A stretch of DNA of 64,000 nucleotides from positions 1,798,001-1,862,000 of the forward strand of contig NZ_CP095412.1 in NCBI RefSeq assembly GCF_023016265.1, given 5' to 3'. Made by a program: the position numbers and the translations under genes. Within the stretch, counting starts at the first letter, position 1. Every line of letters begins with the position of its first letter. This document shows positions 46,979 through 56,022 of the stretch, in pieces. Origin of the DNA: Blastococcus sp. PRF04-17. Its GTDB lineage: Bacteria; Actinomycetota; Actinomycetes; Mycobacteriales; Geodermatophilaceae. The notes beneath the pieces are model-generated. The model was not told the origin of the DNA and searched no databases. It was given only the letters and a program-made list of their open reading frames with translations.

Positions 46979-47812
46979 GTGGACAGCTTCCAGCGCAACG
47001 GGTTGACCTTCGACGTCGCGGACGGCGGACCGGCGGACGGCGAACCGGTGGTCCTGCTGCACGGGTTCCCGCAGGACTGCACCGCGTGGCGGCACGTCAG
47101 CCCCGCGCTGCACCAGGCCGGGCTGCGCACCCTCGCCCCCGACCAGCGCGGCTACTCCCCCATGGCCCGGCCGCGCACCCGGGCCCAGTACAAGCTGCGC
47201 GAGGCGACCTCCGACGTCCTCGCCCTGCTCGACGCCGCCGGGCTCGAGCGGGCGCACGTCGTCGGGCACGACTGGGGCGGCGTCGTCGGCTGGGCGCTGG
47301 GCGCCTGGCACCCCGACCGCGTGCGCACCCTCACCGCGCTGTCGGTGCCCCACCCCGCCGCGATGGCGAAGGCCATGGTCACCAGTGACCAGGCGCTGCG
47401 CTCCTTCTACATGGCGGTGTTCCAGCTCCCGCTGCTGCCCGAGCGGCTGCTGCTGAGCGGGGGCGGCGCCGCCCTGCGCCGGATGCTGCGCTCGGGCGGC
47501 CTGCCCGAGGAGACGGTGCACCACTACGTCTCCCGCATGCACGAGCCCGGGGCGCTCTCGGCCGCACTGGGCTGGTACCGCGCGCTCCCCTTCGGCGCCC
47601 GCGACCCCATCGGCAAGGTCCGGGTGCCGACGCTGCACGTCTGGAGCAGCGGCGACGCCTTCCTGGGCCGCGCCGCGACGGAGGCGACCGAGCGGTACGT
47701 CGACGCGCCCTACCGGCTGGAGGTGCTCGACGACCTGCCGCACTGGATCCCCGAGCTGGCGCCGGAGCGGGTGGCCGAACTGGTCACTGCGCACGTCCGC
47801 ACCGCGGCCTGA
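46979..47812 (+). CDS. Alpha/beta hydrolase (epoxide-hydrolase/haloalkane-dehalogenase-like)
   Basis: This 277-aa enzyme has an Asp nucleophile in VVGHDWGGVVGW (about residue 98), which marks the epoxide hydrolase or haloalkane dehalogenase side of the superfamily rather than Ser esterases. VLLHGFPQDCTAWR is the HG-x-P oxyanion loop. The acid is in WSSGDAFLG and the base His in DLPHWIPE. The substrate is unknown. It reads from GTG 46979, divergent from idi. Confidence 0.88.
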   Translation: MDSFQRNGLTFDVADGGPADGEPVVLLHGFPQDCTAWRHVSPALHQAGLRTLAPDQRGYSPMARPRTRAQYKLREATSDVLALLDAAGLERAHVVGHDWGGVVGWALGAWHPDRVRTLTALSVPHPAAMAKAMVTSDQALRSFYMAVFQLPLLPERLLLSGGGAALRRMLRSGGLPEETVHHYVSRMHEPGALSAALGWYRALPFGARDPIGKVRVPTLHVWSSGDAFLGRAATEATERYVDAPYRLEVLDDLPHWIPELAPERVAELVTAHVRTAA

Positions 47813-47863
47813 CCGCCCGACCTCTGAGGCGCGCTCACCGACGACCCCCGTCAGACTTCTGCC

Positions 47864-49315
47864 ATGACCGCCACGGCACCCTCGCTCACCCGGGCCGAGC
47901 GGCTCGACCGGCTGCCCCTCAACCGCGAGCACGGCCGGCTGGTGGCCGGCTCGGGCGTGGGCTGGGCGCTGGACGCGATGGACGTCGGCCTCATCTCCTT
48001 CGTCATGGCGGCGCTGGCCGTCCAGTGGGACCTGTCGCGGACCGAGCTGTCGTGGATCGGCTCCATCGGGTTCATCGGCATGGCGCTGGGTGCCACCCTC
48101 GGCGGGCTGCTCGCCGACCGCATCGGCCGGCGCCAGGTCTTCGCCCTGACGCTGCTGGTCTTCGGCCTCGCCACCGGCGCCGCCGCGCTGGCCTGGTCGG
48201 TCGGGGCGCTGCTGGTCTTCCGCTTCCTCATCGGGCTCGGCCTCGGTGCCGAACTGCCCGTCGCGTCGACGCTGGTCAGCGAGTTCTCGCCGGCGCGGGT
48301 GCGCGGTCGACTGGTCGTCCTGCTCGAGGCGTTCTGGGCGGTCGGCTGGACGCTGGCGGCCCTCATCGGCTTCTTCGTCGTCCCCCGGAGCGATGACGGC
48401 TGGCGGTGGGCGCTGGCGATCGGCGCGCTGCCCGCCCTGTACGCCGTCGTCGTCCGCCGGGGTCTGCCCGAATCGGTGCGGTTCCTGGAGACGCGCGGCC
48501 GGGTGGCCGAGGCCGAGTCGGCGGTCCGCCGGTTCGAGGGGGCCGCCGGCGTCGAGCCGGTGGAGTCGCCACCTCCGCGGCCGCTGCCGTCCCCGGGACC
48601 CCGCGCACTGTGGACGAGCGGTGCGCGAGTGCGCACGGCGTCGCTGTGGCTGGTGTGGTTCAGCATCAACTTCTCGTACTACGGCGCCTTCATCTGGCTC
48701 CCGACGCTGCTGTTCGAGTCGGGGTTCTCCCTGGTGAAGTCGTTCGAGTTCACGCTCTGGATCACCCTCGCGCAGCTGCCCGGGTACGCGGTCGCCGCCT
48801 TCCTGATCGAGAAGTGGGGGCGCCGCCCCACCCTGGCGGTGTTCCTGCTCGGCTCGGCAGCGGGAGCGGCGATGTTCGCGACCGCGGAGGGCGAGACCGC
48901 CGTCCTCGTGACCGGCATGGTCCTGTCGTTCTTCAACCTGGGCGCGTGGGGCGCCCTCTACGCCGTGACCCCGGAGGTCTACCCGACCGTCCTGCGGGCG
49001 ACCGGCGCGGGCGCGGCCGCCGGATTCGGGCGCATCGCCTCGATCCTCGCGCCGCTCAGCGTGCCCTGGCTGCTGGGCCTGGGCGGCACGGGCATGGTCT
49101 TCGGCACCTTCGCGGCCTTCTTCGTGCTCGGCGCGCTGGGCACCTGGGGCCTGCCCGAGCGCCGCGGCCAGGCGCTGGACGACGCACCCGCCTCCCCGCA
49201 GGAGCGACCTCGGCGAGCCGGACCGGCTGAGCGGCCGCCGGCGGATCGGTCGTCGTCGCGCGTGGCCGAAAGGCTGTTCAGCGCCGCTGAACGCGGGCAC
49301 AGTCGGGCGCCATGA
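47864..49315 (+). CDS. MFS transporter (sugar/aromatic-acid porter type)
   Basis: This 12-TM symporter of 483 aa has the MFS signature GGLLADRIGRRQVF (about residue 80) and the matching second-half motif IEKWGRRPTL (about 305-315). Early GWALDAMDVGLISFVM is typical of AAHS/NiaP-like porters for aromatic acids, niacin or sialate. PEVYPTVLRATGAG resembles the sugar porter PESPR/PETK region. The tail (about 440-483) is polar. Its stop overlaps the next gene by 4 bp. A real substrate cannot be assigned. Confidence 0.88.
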   Translation: MTATAPSLTRAERLDRLPLNREHGRLVAGSGVGWALDAMDVGLISFVMAALAVQWDLSRTELSWIGSIGFIGMALGATLGGLLADRIGRRQVFALTLLVFGLATGAAALAWSVGALLVFRFLIGLGLGAELPVASTLVSEFSPARVRGRLVVLLEAFWAVGWTLAALIGFFVVPRSDDGWRWALAIGALPALYAVVVRRGLPESVRFLETRGRVAEAESAVRRFEGAAGVEPVESPPPRPLPSPGPRALWTSGARVRTASLWLVWFSINFSYYGAFIWLPTLLFESGFSLVKSFEFTLWITLAQLPGYAVAAFLIEKWGRRPTLAVFLLGSAAGAAMFATAEGETAVLVTGMVLSFFNLGAWGALYAVTPEVYPTVLRATGAGAAAGFGRIASILAPLSVPWLLGLGGTGMVFGTFAAFFVLGALGTWGLPERRGQALDDAPASPQERPRRAGPAERPPADRSSSRVAERLFSAAERGHSRAP

Positions 49316-49653
49316 GCCTGGACCCCGTGGAGACCAACCCCCGGCACTACACGGTGGTCTTCGAGAACGAGCGGGTGCGCGTCCTGGAGTACACCGACGC
49401 TCCCGGCGACCGGACGACGCCGCACGAGCATCCCGACTCGGTGATGCACACGCTCAGCTCGTTCCGCCGGCGACTGCACTCCGGTGGCCAGCACCGGGAC
49501 GTCGACCTGCCGGCCGGCATGACCGGATGGCTGCCCGCCCAGGAGCACGCCGGCGAGAACATCGGCGACACCCCCACGCACGTCCTCTTCGTGGAGCTCA
49601 AGGACGGCGCCCCCGGTGCCCGGGCGGGAGCAGTCCTGGGACCGCAGACGTGA
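49312..49653 (+). CDS. Small cupin-like protein
   Basis: This 113-aa protein is a short cupin: VRVLEYTDAPGDRTTPHEHPDSV gives motif 1 with two His and a further acidic residue (quoted residues ~20-43), and THVLFVELKDG closes the barrel. FRRRLHSGGQHRDV and PAGMTGWLPAQEHAGEN provide further His. It may be a metal enzyme or a ligand-binding protein. It is linked by 4-bp overlaps to the MFS gene before it and the HhH gene after it. Confidence 0.8.
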   Translation: MSLDPVETNPRHYTVVFENERVRVLEYTDAPGDRTTPHEHPDSVMHTLSSFRRRLHSGGQHRDVDLPAGMTGWLPAQEHAGENIGDTPTHVLFVELKDGAPGARAGAVLGPQT

Positions 49654-49847
49654 CCGCTCCGCTCGACGGCCTCCCCCGCGGCATCGGCCGGCCCGCGACG
49701 GCCGCGCTCGCCGAGGCCGGCTACACCCGGCTCGACCAGCTCGCCGGCGTACCCCGGCGGGACGTGGCGGAGCTGCACGGCGTCGGTCCCACGGCGCTGC
49801 GCGTGCTGGGCGCGGCGCTCGCGGCGCACGGCCTGTCCTTCGGCTGA
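49650..49847 (+). CDS. Small helix-hairpin-helix protein (65 aa)
   Basis: The protein is little more than two helix-hairpin-helix units: GLPRGIGRPATAALAEAGYT, then RLDQLAGVPRRDVAELHGVG followed by PTALRVLGAALAAHGL. This pattern occurs in non-specific DNA-binding modules. The GTG start overlaps the cupin stop by 4 bp. It could bind DNA or act as a protein module; no specific role is known. Confidence 0.75.
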   Translation: MTAPLDGLPRGIGRPATAALAEAGYTRLDQLAGVPRRDVAELHGVGPTALRVLGAALAAHGLSFG

Positions 49848-49870
49848 CGACCGGGCCACACTGGCTCGGC

Positions 49871-50314
49871 GTGGACCCCGCCGATCTGGCGCTGCGCAAT
49901 GAGACCTACCGCCGGTTCGTCGCGGCCGGTCGCGCGCCGTCGGCGGCCGAGGTCGGCGCAGCCCTCGGCCGCAGCGTCGCGGACGTGCTCGACGGCTGGC
50001 GCCGGCTGCACGACGCGCATGCCCTGGTGCTGGACGCGGCCCGGGCCTCGATCCGCATGGCGAATCCGTTCTCGGCGGTGCCGACGGCCTACCGGGTCGA
50101 GGCGGCGGGACGGTGGTGGTACGCCAACTGCGCCTGGGACGCGTTCGGCATCTGTGCCGCACTGCACGTCGACGGCCGAATCGAGACCTCGTGCGCCGAC
50201 TGCGGGGAGCCGCTGTCGGTGGCGGTGCGCGACCAACGGCCTGACGACGCCGACCTGCTGTTCCACTGCCTGGTACCGGCGCGGTACTGGTGGGACGACA
50301 TCGTCTTCACCTAG
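49871..50314 (+). CDS. Alkylmercury-lyase (MerB)-like protein, N-terminal part cut by an amber codon
   Basis: The 147-residue ORF has an N-terminal winged-helix-like part (YRRFVAAGRAPSAAEVGAAL, about residues 11-30). A MerB-like part follows, with WWYANCAWDAFGICAAL (about 84-100), where MerB carries its first catalytic Cys and an Asp. It stops at TAG 50312-50314 after WWDDIVFT. The same frame continues after the stop with sequence (NLFRSEEHVRRWL) that normally follows in this family. The gene is thus most likely one MerB-like protein broken by a nonsense codon. From memory, relatives have Cys at the stop position, so the lost residue may be catalytic. Confidence 0.75.
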   Translation: MDPADLALRNETYRRFVAAGRAPSAAEVGAALGRSVADVLDGWRRLHDAHALVLDAARASIRMANPFSAVPTAYRVEAAGRWWYANCAWDAFGICAALHVDGRIETSCADCGEPLSVAVRDQRPDDADLLFHCLVPARYWWDDIVFT

Positions 50315-50320
50315 GGGACG

Positions 50321-50530
50321 ATGAATCTCTTCCGGTCGGAGGAGCACGTGCGGCGCTGGCTCGGCGACCGGCCGGCCGGCGCGACGCTCCCGGTGACGAC
50401 GCTCAGTGCCCTGGCCCACGCCTGGTGGGGCGACCGCCTCGCCTCCGACTGGGTGCCGCACGCCCGGGACTCCAACCAGGCGATCCTGGACCGCCTGGGG
50501 CTCGTCGGGGAGTTCTGGCAGCTGCCGTGA
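50321..50530 (+). CDS. MerB-like protein, C-terminal part after the amber codon
   Basis: This ORF is in the same frame as 49871-50314 and starts two codons after its TAG. It encodes MNLFRSEEHVRRWLGDR, then TTLSALAHAWWGDRLASDW and ILDRLGLVGEFWQLP, the usual C-terminal region of MerB-family proteins. The ATG could allow re-initiation, giving two polypeptides, but no ribosome site is obvious. It is best read as the second half of the interrupted gene. Confidence 0.65.
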   Translation: MNLFRSEEHVRRWLGDRPAGATLPVTTLSALAHAWWGDRLASDWVPHARDSNQAILDRLGLVGEFWQLP

Positions 50531-50611
50531 CCGCTGCCCGCTCAGCGCAACCTCCGTCGCCCACCGGCCCGCGGACAGGTTGACCGGGGGCGGCCCGGGT
50601 AGCGGCAGTCC

Positions 50612-51729
50612 ATGGCCGACCTCACCTCCGGACATCTGCGCGGCCTGCGGGTCGCCGTGACCGGTGCCAGTGGCAACGTGGGCACGGCGCTGCTGCGCCG
50701 GCTGACCGCGCCGGAGGCCGGCGTCGCGGAGGTGCGTGGGCTGGCCCGGCGTCGCCCGCCGGAGATCGCTCCCTACTCGGGGCTCCAGTGGCACCTCGCG
50801 GACCTCGGGGAGCCGGCGAGCGAGGCCGAGATCGCCGCGTTCGTCTCCGGCGCCGACGCCGTCGTGCACCTGGCCTGGGCGCTGCAGCCGGGACGTCGTC
50901 CCGACCTCCTGCACGAGGTGAACGTGGAGGGCACCCGACGGGTCGTGCAGGCCGCGGCCGCCGCGGGCGTCTCACACGTCGTGCACATGTCGTCGATCGG
51001 CGCCTACGCCCCGGGGGCGGTGGGCCAGAAGGTGACCGAGGACTGGCCGACGACCGGCATCCAGACCGCCCAGTACAGCCGCGACAAGTCCGCCGCCGAA
51101 CGGGTGGTGCGCGAGACGCTCCTCCGGCACCCCGACATCACGCACACCGTCGTCCGTCCGGGACTGGTGCTGCAGCCGTCGGCCAGCAGCGAGATCGGCC
51201 GCTACTTCCTCGGGCCGTGGGTGCTCGGCGCCGCCCGCGCCCTGCCGGGAGCGGTGGCCCGGCTGCTGCCACTCCCCTGCCACCGCTCGCGCTGTCGTTC
51301 GTGCACGCCGACGACGTCGCCGATGCGATCGAGCGGATGCTGGACCGCCGGGCTCCCGGCCCGTTCAACCTCGCCGCCGAGCCGATCCTGGACGCCGACG
51401 GGCTCGCCCGGGCCCTGGGCGCCGTGCGGATCCCGGTGCCGGCGTTCGCCGTGCGGGCGGCGCTGCACGCGGCGTTCGCCGCGCACGTCGTACCCACCGA
51501 GCCGGGCTGGGTGGACATCGGGACCAGGACGCCGGCGCTGGACACCACGCGGGCACGCAGGCTGCTGGACTGGGTTCCGCTCCACCGCAGCGACGAGGTG
51601 CTCGGGCAGTTCGTCGCCGCCCTGGGCCGCGGGGAAGGCGCCCCCGGCCCGCTGCTGCAGCCGGCCGGCGGTCCGGTGCTGGACCCCGCAGGTGACCAGG
51701 CCAACGCTCCCGGTCCGCGGGCGGACTGA
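50612..51729 (+). pseudogene. NAD-dependent epimerase/dehydratase, one -1 frameshift
   Basis: This extended SDR protein would be ~372 aa. The Rossmann motif is VAVTGASGNVGTALLRRL (about residues 14-31). Catalytic residues are in VHMSSIGAYAPG and the YSRDK motif (about 150). The frame shifts at the C-run 51274-51277. One added C gives LLPLPLPPLALSFVHADDVA, and the rest (FNLAAEPILDADGLARAL onward to PGPRAD) follows in frame to the stop at 51729. Both halves have strong coding character, so a base-calling error is likely. It is convergent with the AAA ATPase gene, with 2 bp between stops. Confidence 0.82.
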
Positions 51730-51731
51730 CC

Positions 51732-53219
51732 TCAGGCCGGCACGCTGCCCAGCAGTGTGCGCGTCATGGCGTTGCGGGTGTCCAGCAGTTCGTCGAGCGC
51801 GGCCCGGAGGTCCTCGGCCGACACGGCCAGCTCCTCGTCGGCGGGCGTGCGGGTGGCCGCGAGAAGGGCGGCCCGGCGGAGCAGCTCCTTGAGGAACGAG
51901 GCCGTCACGCCGTCGGTCCGCGCGAGGACGTCGTCCAGCCCGCTGGTGTCGACGGCCATGCTGCCGCGGTAGAGCTCGAACAACGCCCGTCGCGCCTCGG
52001 CGTCGGGGAGCTCGAGCGCGACCGCCTGGTCGACCCGTCCCGGACGCGCGGCCAGCGCCGGTTCGAGCAGGTCGGCGCGGTTGGTGGTCAGCACGAAGAC
52101 GACGTCGGCGTCCTCGGCGAGGCCGTCCATCTCGTTGAGCAGCTGGAACAGCAGCGGGTGCTGACCGGGGTGCGTCCCACGGTCCTCGGCGATCAGGTCG
52201 ACGTCCTCGACGATCAGCATGGAGGGCTGCAGTGCCCGGGCGACGGAACACGCCTCCGCGATCAGGTGCAGCGCGTTGCCGGTCAGCTGGAGGACCGTCG
52301 TCTCGGTCAGCCTGCTGGTGAGGTACCGAACGGTGTGCGTCTTGCCCACCCCGGGCGGGCCGTACAGCAGCAGGCCGCGCTTGAGGTGCTGGCCCGCGGC
52401 GAGCAACCGGTGCTTGTGTCGAGCGACCTCCACCACCTGCCGCTCGATCTCGGCGAGGGTCTCGCGGCGCAGGATCAGCTGGTCGGCGGTCATGGTCGGC
52501 CGGCGGTGGAACTGCAGCAGCGTCTGCCCGTGCCCGAAGACCTCCTGGTCGAAGGAGAGCACCTGACCGCGGAACACGTTGTGCTCCAGCGTGGCCTGCC
52601 GGATCTCGGCGGCCGCCCGCGCTCCCGCCGCCGGGTCGGTGCTGACCAGCGCGAGGGTGACCTGGTTGGTCCCGAACTCCGGCGTGGCGCCACGGAGGAG
52701 CAGGGCAGTGCGGACCTCCCCCTCGCGCACGAGATAGATGCCGCAGCGCTGGCAGGGCCGGACGGCGCCGTCCGGTCCGCTGGCCAGGTTCACCGTCGCG
52801 GGGTTGCCGGGGCGCAGGCCCATGGGTCCGGCCGGTCCTCCGGCGTCCGAGAGGAGGTCTCCGAGACCGAACATCGCGTGCTGGAAGTTGGCGATGCCCA
52901 CCAGCTCCCACGTGCGGCCCGGCCGGTCGAGCCAGGCGTCGAGGCCTGCCTGGACGTTCACGTGGTCGTAGCCCGGCCACGTCTCCTCGACGACGTCGAG
53001 CGCGGTGGCGCCGGACCCCAGGTGGTCGCCCAGGATGCGCGGGAGACGCGGCCGCTCCCCCGCCCGCGCGGCACCGACGACCGCGCGCAGACCGCGGCGG
53101 GCCAGCCGCCCCACGTCGGCCAGCTCGGGGCGCAGCTCGGCGTCCGGCCCGCTGCCGCCGACGGCGCCGCCGGACGGCTGCGGTCCGTAGGACGTCCATC
53201 CGAAGTCTCCGGCCACCAC
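51732..53219 (-). CDS. AAA-family ATPase with unassigned N-terminal domain
   Basis: This 495-aa protein has one AAA module (about residues 260-440): Walker A LYGPPGVGKTHTV (about 283), Walker B MLIVEDVDLI, sensor 1 VLTTNRADLLEPAL and the Arg-finger region RPGRVDQAV. The N-terminal 250 residues match no domain I recognise. They include a single zinc-like pair (PCQRCG, about 150). The AAA core is of the classical FtsH/proteasome-ATPase/Cdc48 type, so it may unfold or remodel a protein partner, but no protease gene is adjacent. The GTG start at 53219 has GGAGAG upstream. Confidence 0.87.
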   Translation of the reverse strand: MVAGDFGWTSYGPQPSGGAVGGSGPDAELRPELADVGRLARRGLRAVVGAARAGERPRLPRILGDHLGSGATALDVVEETWPGYDHVNVQAGLDAWLDRPGRTWELVGIANFQHAMFGLGDLLSDAGGPAGPMGLRPGNPATVNLASGPDGAVRPCQRCGIYLVREGEVRTALLLRGATPEFGTNQVTLALVSTDPAAGARAAAEIRQATLEHNVFRGQVLSFDQEVFGHGQTLLQFHRRPTMTADQLILRRETLAEIERQVVEVARHKHRLLAAGQHLKRGLLLYGPPGVGKTHTVRYLTSRLTETTVLQLTGNALHLIAEACSVARALQPSMLIVEDVDLIAEDRGTHPGQHPLLFQLLNEMDGLAEDADVVFVLTTNRADLLEPALAARPGRVDQAVALELPDAEARRALFELYRGSMAVDTSGLDDVLARTDGVTASFLKELLRRAALLAATRTPADEELAVSAEDLRAALDELLDTRNAMTRTLLGSVPA

Positions 53220-53322
53220 GCACTCTCCACAGGTCAGGGGAGGCGGACGGTAGCGGAACCCCCCGGGACCGCCCAGTCAGTTCTCGGGCCGGGCCCTCGC
53301 TCTCCGGTGGCTGGCTCGCGCG

Positions 53323-54477
53323 TCACTCACGGGGCATGCCCGCCTCGCGCAGCAGGGCGCCGCCGATGATCACGCGCTGCACCTCGCTCGTGCCCTCGTA
53401 GAGCCGGAAGAGCCGGGCGTCGCGGTAGAAGCGCTCGACGGGCGTCGTCCGCAGGTAGCCGAGCCCGCCGTGCACCTGCACGGCGCGGTCGACGGCCCGG
53501 CCGACCATCTCGGTGCAGAACAGCTTCGCCGCCGACGGCCCGACCGAGGTGTCCTCGCCGCTGTCGTACCGGGCGGCCACGTCGAGGACCATGCTGCGGC
53601 CGGCGAGCAGCTCGGCGTGCATGTCGGCCAGCATCGCCTGCACCAGCTGGAACCGGCCGATCGGCGCACCGCCCTGCTTGGCGGTGGCGGCGTAGGCCAC
53701 CGACTCGTCGAGCACGCGCTCGGCCATGCCGACGCACAGCGCGGCGATGTGCAGCCGGCCGCGGGAGAGGACGGTGAGCGCCTTCGAGTAGCCGCGGCCC
53801 TCCTCGCCGATCACGGCGTCGCCGCGCACCCGGACGTCGTCGAAGAAGACCTCCGCCGTCCACGCGCCGCGCTGGCCCATCTTCTCGTCCTTGGGCCCGA
53901 CGGTGACCCCGGGCGTGGCCTTCTCGACCACGAAGCTGGAGATGCCCCGGCCGCCCCGCTCGGCCGGGTCCGTGCGGGCGAAGACGACGAAGAGGTCGGC
54001 CAGCGGCGCGTTGGTGATGTACCGCTTGCTGCCGTTGATCATCCAGCCGTCGCCGTCCCGGCGGGCGCTGGTGCGCAGCCCCGCCGGGTCGGAGCCCGCC
54101 TCGGCCTCGGTGAGCGCGAACGATCCGATCAGCCGGCCGGTGGCCAGGCCGGGCAGGTACGTCGCCTTCTGCTGGTCGCTGCCGAACCGGGCGATCACCT
54201 GCCCGCAGATGCCGTTGTTGGTGCCGAAGAGCGACCGGAAGGCCGGGGTCGTGTAGCCGAACTCGAACGCGAGCCGCACGTCCTCGCTCATGGTGACGCC
54301 GAGCCCGCCGTACTCCTCGGGCAGCGCGTAGCCGAACAGACCCATGCCGGCAGCCTGCGCGCGCAGGTCGTCGGGGATCCGGTCGTCGTCCTCGATCTGC
54401 TCCTCGCGGGGCACGACCGACTCGCGAACGAGCGAGCGGACCGCGTCGCGGATCTGGCGGAAGTCCTCGGCGTCCAC
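53323..54477 (-). CDS. Acyl-CoA dehydrogenase
   Basis: This third acyl-CoA dehydrogenase has TEAEAGSDPAGL (about residue 118), KRYITNAPLADLF, VQVHGGLGYLRTTPVERF and terminal LYEGTSEVQRVII. Unlike the other two in the window, it keeps the catalytic Glu of YEGT, as short/medium-chain enzymes do. The GTG at 54477 (VDAEDFRQIRDAV) is chosen; the frame is open to 54534 through Arg/Pro-rich sequence. It stands alone, not in a beta-oxidation cluster. Length 384 aa is normal. Confidence 0.9.
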   Translation of the reverse strand: MDAEDFRQIRDAVRSLVRESVVPREEQIEDDDRIPDDLRAQAAGMGLFGYALPEEYGGLGVTMSEDVRLAFEFGYTTPAFRSLFGTNNGICGQVIARFGSDQQKATYLPGLATGRLIGSFALTEAEAGSDPAGLRTSARRDGDGWMINGSKRYITNAPLADLFVVFARTDPAERGGRGISSFVVEKATPGVTVGPKDEKMGQRGAWTAEVFFDDVRVRGDAVIGEEGRGYSKALTVLSRGRLHIAALCVGMAERVLDESVAYAATAKQGGAPIGRFQLVQAMLADMHAELLAGRSMVLDVAARYDSGEDTSVGPSAAKLFCTEMVGRAVDRAVQVHGGLGYLRTTPVERFYRDARLFRLYEGTSEVQRVIIGGALLREAGMPRE

Positions 54478-54662
54478 GGCGCCATCGTGGCCCCGGGCGA
54501 CGGCGGCGGCGCGGCGGGGCCATGGGCTCGGCACCTTTACCCAAACTTTACGGAGTCAATTGGTTGCTCTCCGTTGTGATCACCGTCTCCTTTTCCTACG
54601 CTGGCCTCAGCAGCAGCTCGAACCCCCGGGCCCCGCGGCTCGAACGCTCCGCCGGAGGCATA

Positions 54663-55103
54663 GTGCCCCTGCTCACCGCCGCTCTCGTTCCCTCCCCGTA
54701 CCAGGTCGTGGTCCGGCTGACCGGAGACGCAGACCTCTCGACGACCCCCGTGGTGACCGACGCACTGGCGCGGGCCGCGGGGCTGGGCACGCCGCACGTG
54801 GTCGTCGACGTGGCCGGCGCTCGGTTCTGGGACGTCTCGGTGCTGCACGCGCTCGTGTCCTTCACCGCCGAGCTGGGCACCGCCGGGCGAGGCTGCCGGA
54901 TCGTCGGTGCGCTCCGCGCCACCCGTCGGCTGATCAGCGCGGCCCAGCTGACCGACCGGCTGCACCTCGACGGGCCGTCGCCGGCCCGGGCCCTCCCCCG
55001 GGCGGACGACGGCCTGCCCGCTCGACGTCCGGTGAGCGAGCACCCCGTCCCCGTGCGCGGCCTGCTCGCCGCCCGCGCGGCCGCGTCGCTGCGCCCCGCC
55101 TGA
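54663..55103 (+). CDS. STAS-domain protein (anti-sigma-factor-antagonist-like)
   Basis: This 146-aa protein carries a STAS fold: VVVRLTGDADLSTTPVVTDA (about residues 14-33), HVVVDVAGARFWDVSVLHAL (about 45-64) and GCRIVGALRATRRLI. The loop that normally holds the phosphorylated Ser reads FWDVSVLHAL, so Ser63 is the candidate. Such proteins take part in partner-switching control of sigma factors; no kinase or sigma gene is adjacent. The GTG start has GGAGG six bases upstream. The ~120 bp in front are AT-richer and likely hold the promoter. Confidence 0.82.
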   Translation: MPLLTAALVPSPYQVVVRLTGDADLSTTPVVTDALARAAGLGTPHVVVDVAGARFWDVSVLHALVSFTAELGTAGRGCRIVGALRATRRLISAAQLTDRLHLDGPSPARALPRADDGLPARRPVSEHPVPVRGLLAARAAASLRPA

Positions 55104-55109
55104 GCCGGC

Positions 55110-55964
55110 TCAGGCCAGCGCGTCCAGGCGCGCCATCTCCCCGTCCGACAGCACGAGCCGGGCCGCGCCGAGGTTCTCGACCAGATGCTCCACGGACCTG
55201 GTGCCGGGGATGGGCAGCACGACCGGCGACTTGTGCAGCAGCCAGGCCAGGGCCACCTGGGCCGGCGTCGCGTCGAGCTCCCTGGCGATGTCGGCGACCG
55301 GGCTGTCGGGAGCGGCGAGGTCGCCGGTGGCGATCGGGAACCAGGGGATGAACGCGATGCCTTCGGCGGTCGCGTAGTCGAGCACGTCCTGGCTCTGCCG
55401 GCTGGTCAGGTTGTAGAGGTTCTGGACGCTGACGACGTCGACGATCTCGCGGGCGGCCTTCAGCTCCTCGACCGACACCTCGGAGACACCGATGTGGCGC
55501 ACCTTGCCTTGCTCCTGCAGTGCCCTGAACGCGCCGAGCTGGTCGGCGAGCGGCACCTGCGGGTCGATCCGGTGCAGCTGGATGAGGTCGATCCGGTCGA
55601 CCCGCAGGTTGCGCAGGGAGAGCTCGACCTGCTGGGTGAGGTACTCCGGGCGCCCGCACACGGGCCAGACGCCGGGACCCGTGCGGGTCAGGCCGGCCTT
55701 CGTCGCGATCACCAGCCCGTCCGGGTACGGGAACGCCGCCTCGGCGATGATCTGCTCGCTGACCTGCGGGCCGTAGGAGTCCGCCGTGTCGATGAAGTCG
55801 ACACCCTGCTCGACGGCAGCCCGGACCACTGCGACTGCGCCCGCCCGGTCGGCCGGTTCGCCCCAGACGCCCGGACCGGTGAGCTGCATGGCGCCGTAGC
55901 CGAGGCGGTGGACGGGCAGGTCGCCCCCGATGGAGAAGGTGTCGCTGAGCTGGGCTGTGGTCAT
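55110..55964 (-). CDS. Aldo/keto reductase
   Basis: This NADPH-dependent oxidoreductase of 284 aa has the family residues Asp and Tyr in [10 protein letters not shown] (about 53-62), Lys in VIATKAGL and His in LIQLHRIDP. The C-terminal block [18 protein letters not shown] binds the cofactor. It reduces aldehydes or ketones; the physiological substrate is unknown. The ATG at 55964 ([18 protein letters not shown]) is the natural start. It is divergent from the histidine phosphatase gene and converges on the STAS gene with 6 bp between stops. Confidence 0.92.
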   Translation of the reverse strand: MTTAQLSDTFSIGGDLPVHRLGYGAMQLTGPGVWGEPADRAGAVAVVRAAVEQGVDFIDTADSYGPQVSEQIIAEAAFPYPDGLVIATKAGLTRTGPGVWPVCGRPEYLTQQVELSLRNLRVDRIDLIQLHRIDPQVPLADQLGAFRALQEQGKVRHIGVSEVSVEELKAAREIVDVVSVQNLYNLTSRQSQDVLDYATAEGIAFIPWFPIATGDLAAPDSPVADIARELDATPAQVALAWLLHKSPVVLPIPGTRSVEHLVENLGAARLVLSDGEMARLDALA

Positions 55965-56022
55965 GCCACTGGCCAGCACCTCGCGACGGGCGGGTGTTCC
56001 CGCGAGCGTGTTCGATGGCGAC

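Noticed and set aside
46961-49300. A 779-codon antisense frame over the hydrolase and MFS genes
   Set aside because: Low-complexity Arg/Gln/Gly sequence opposite two clear genes.
50312-50314. Recoded codon (selenocysteine or pyrrolysine) in the MerB-like gene
   Set aside because: The codon is TAG, not TGA, so not selenocysteine; no pyrrolysine genes are visible. A nonsense mutation or read error is simpler.
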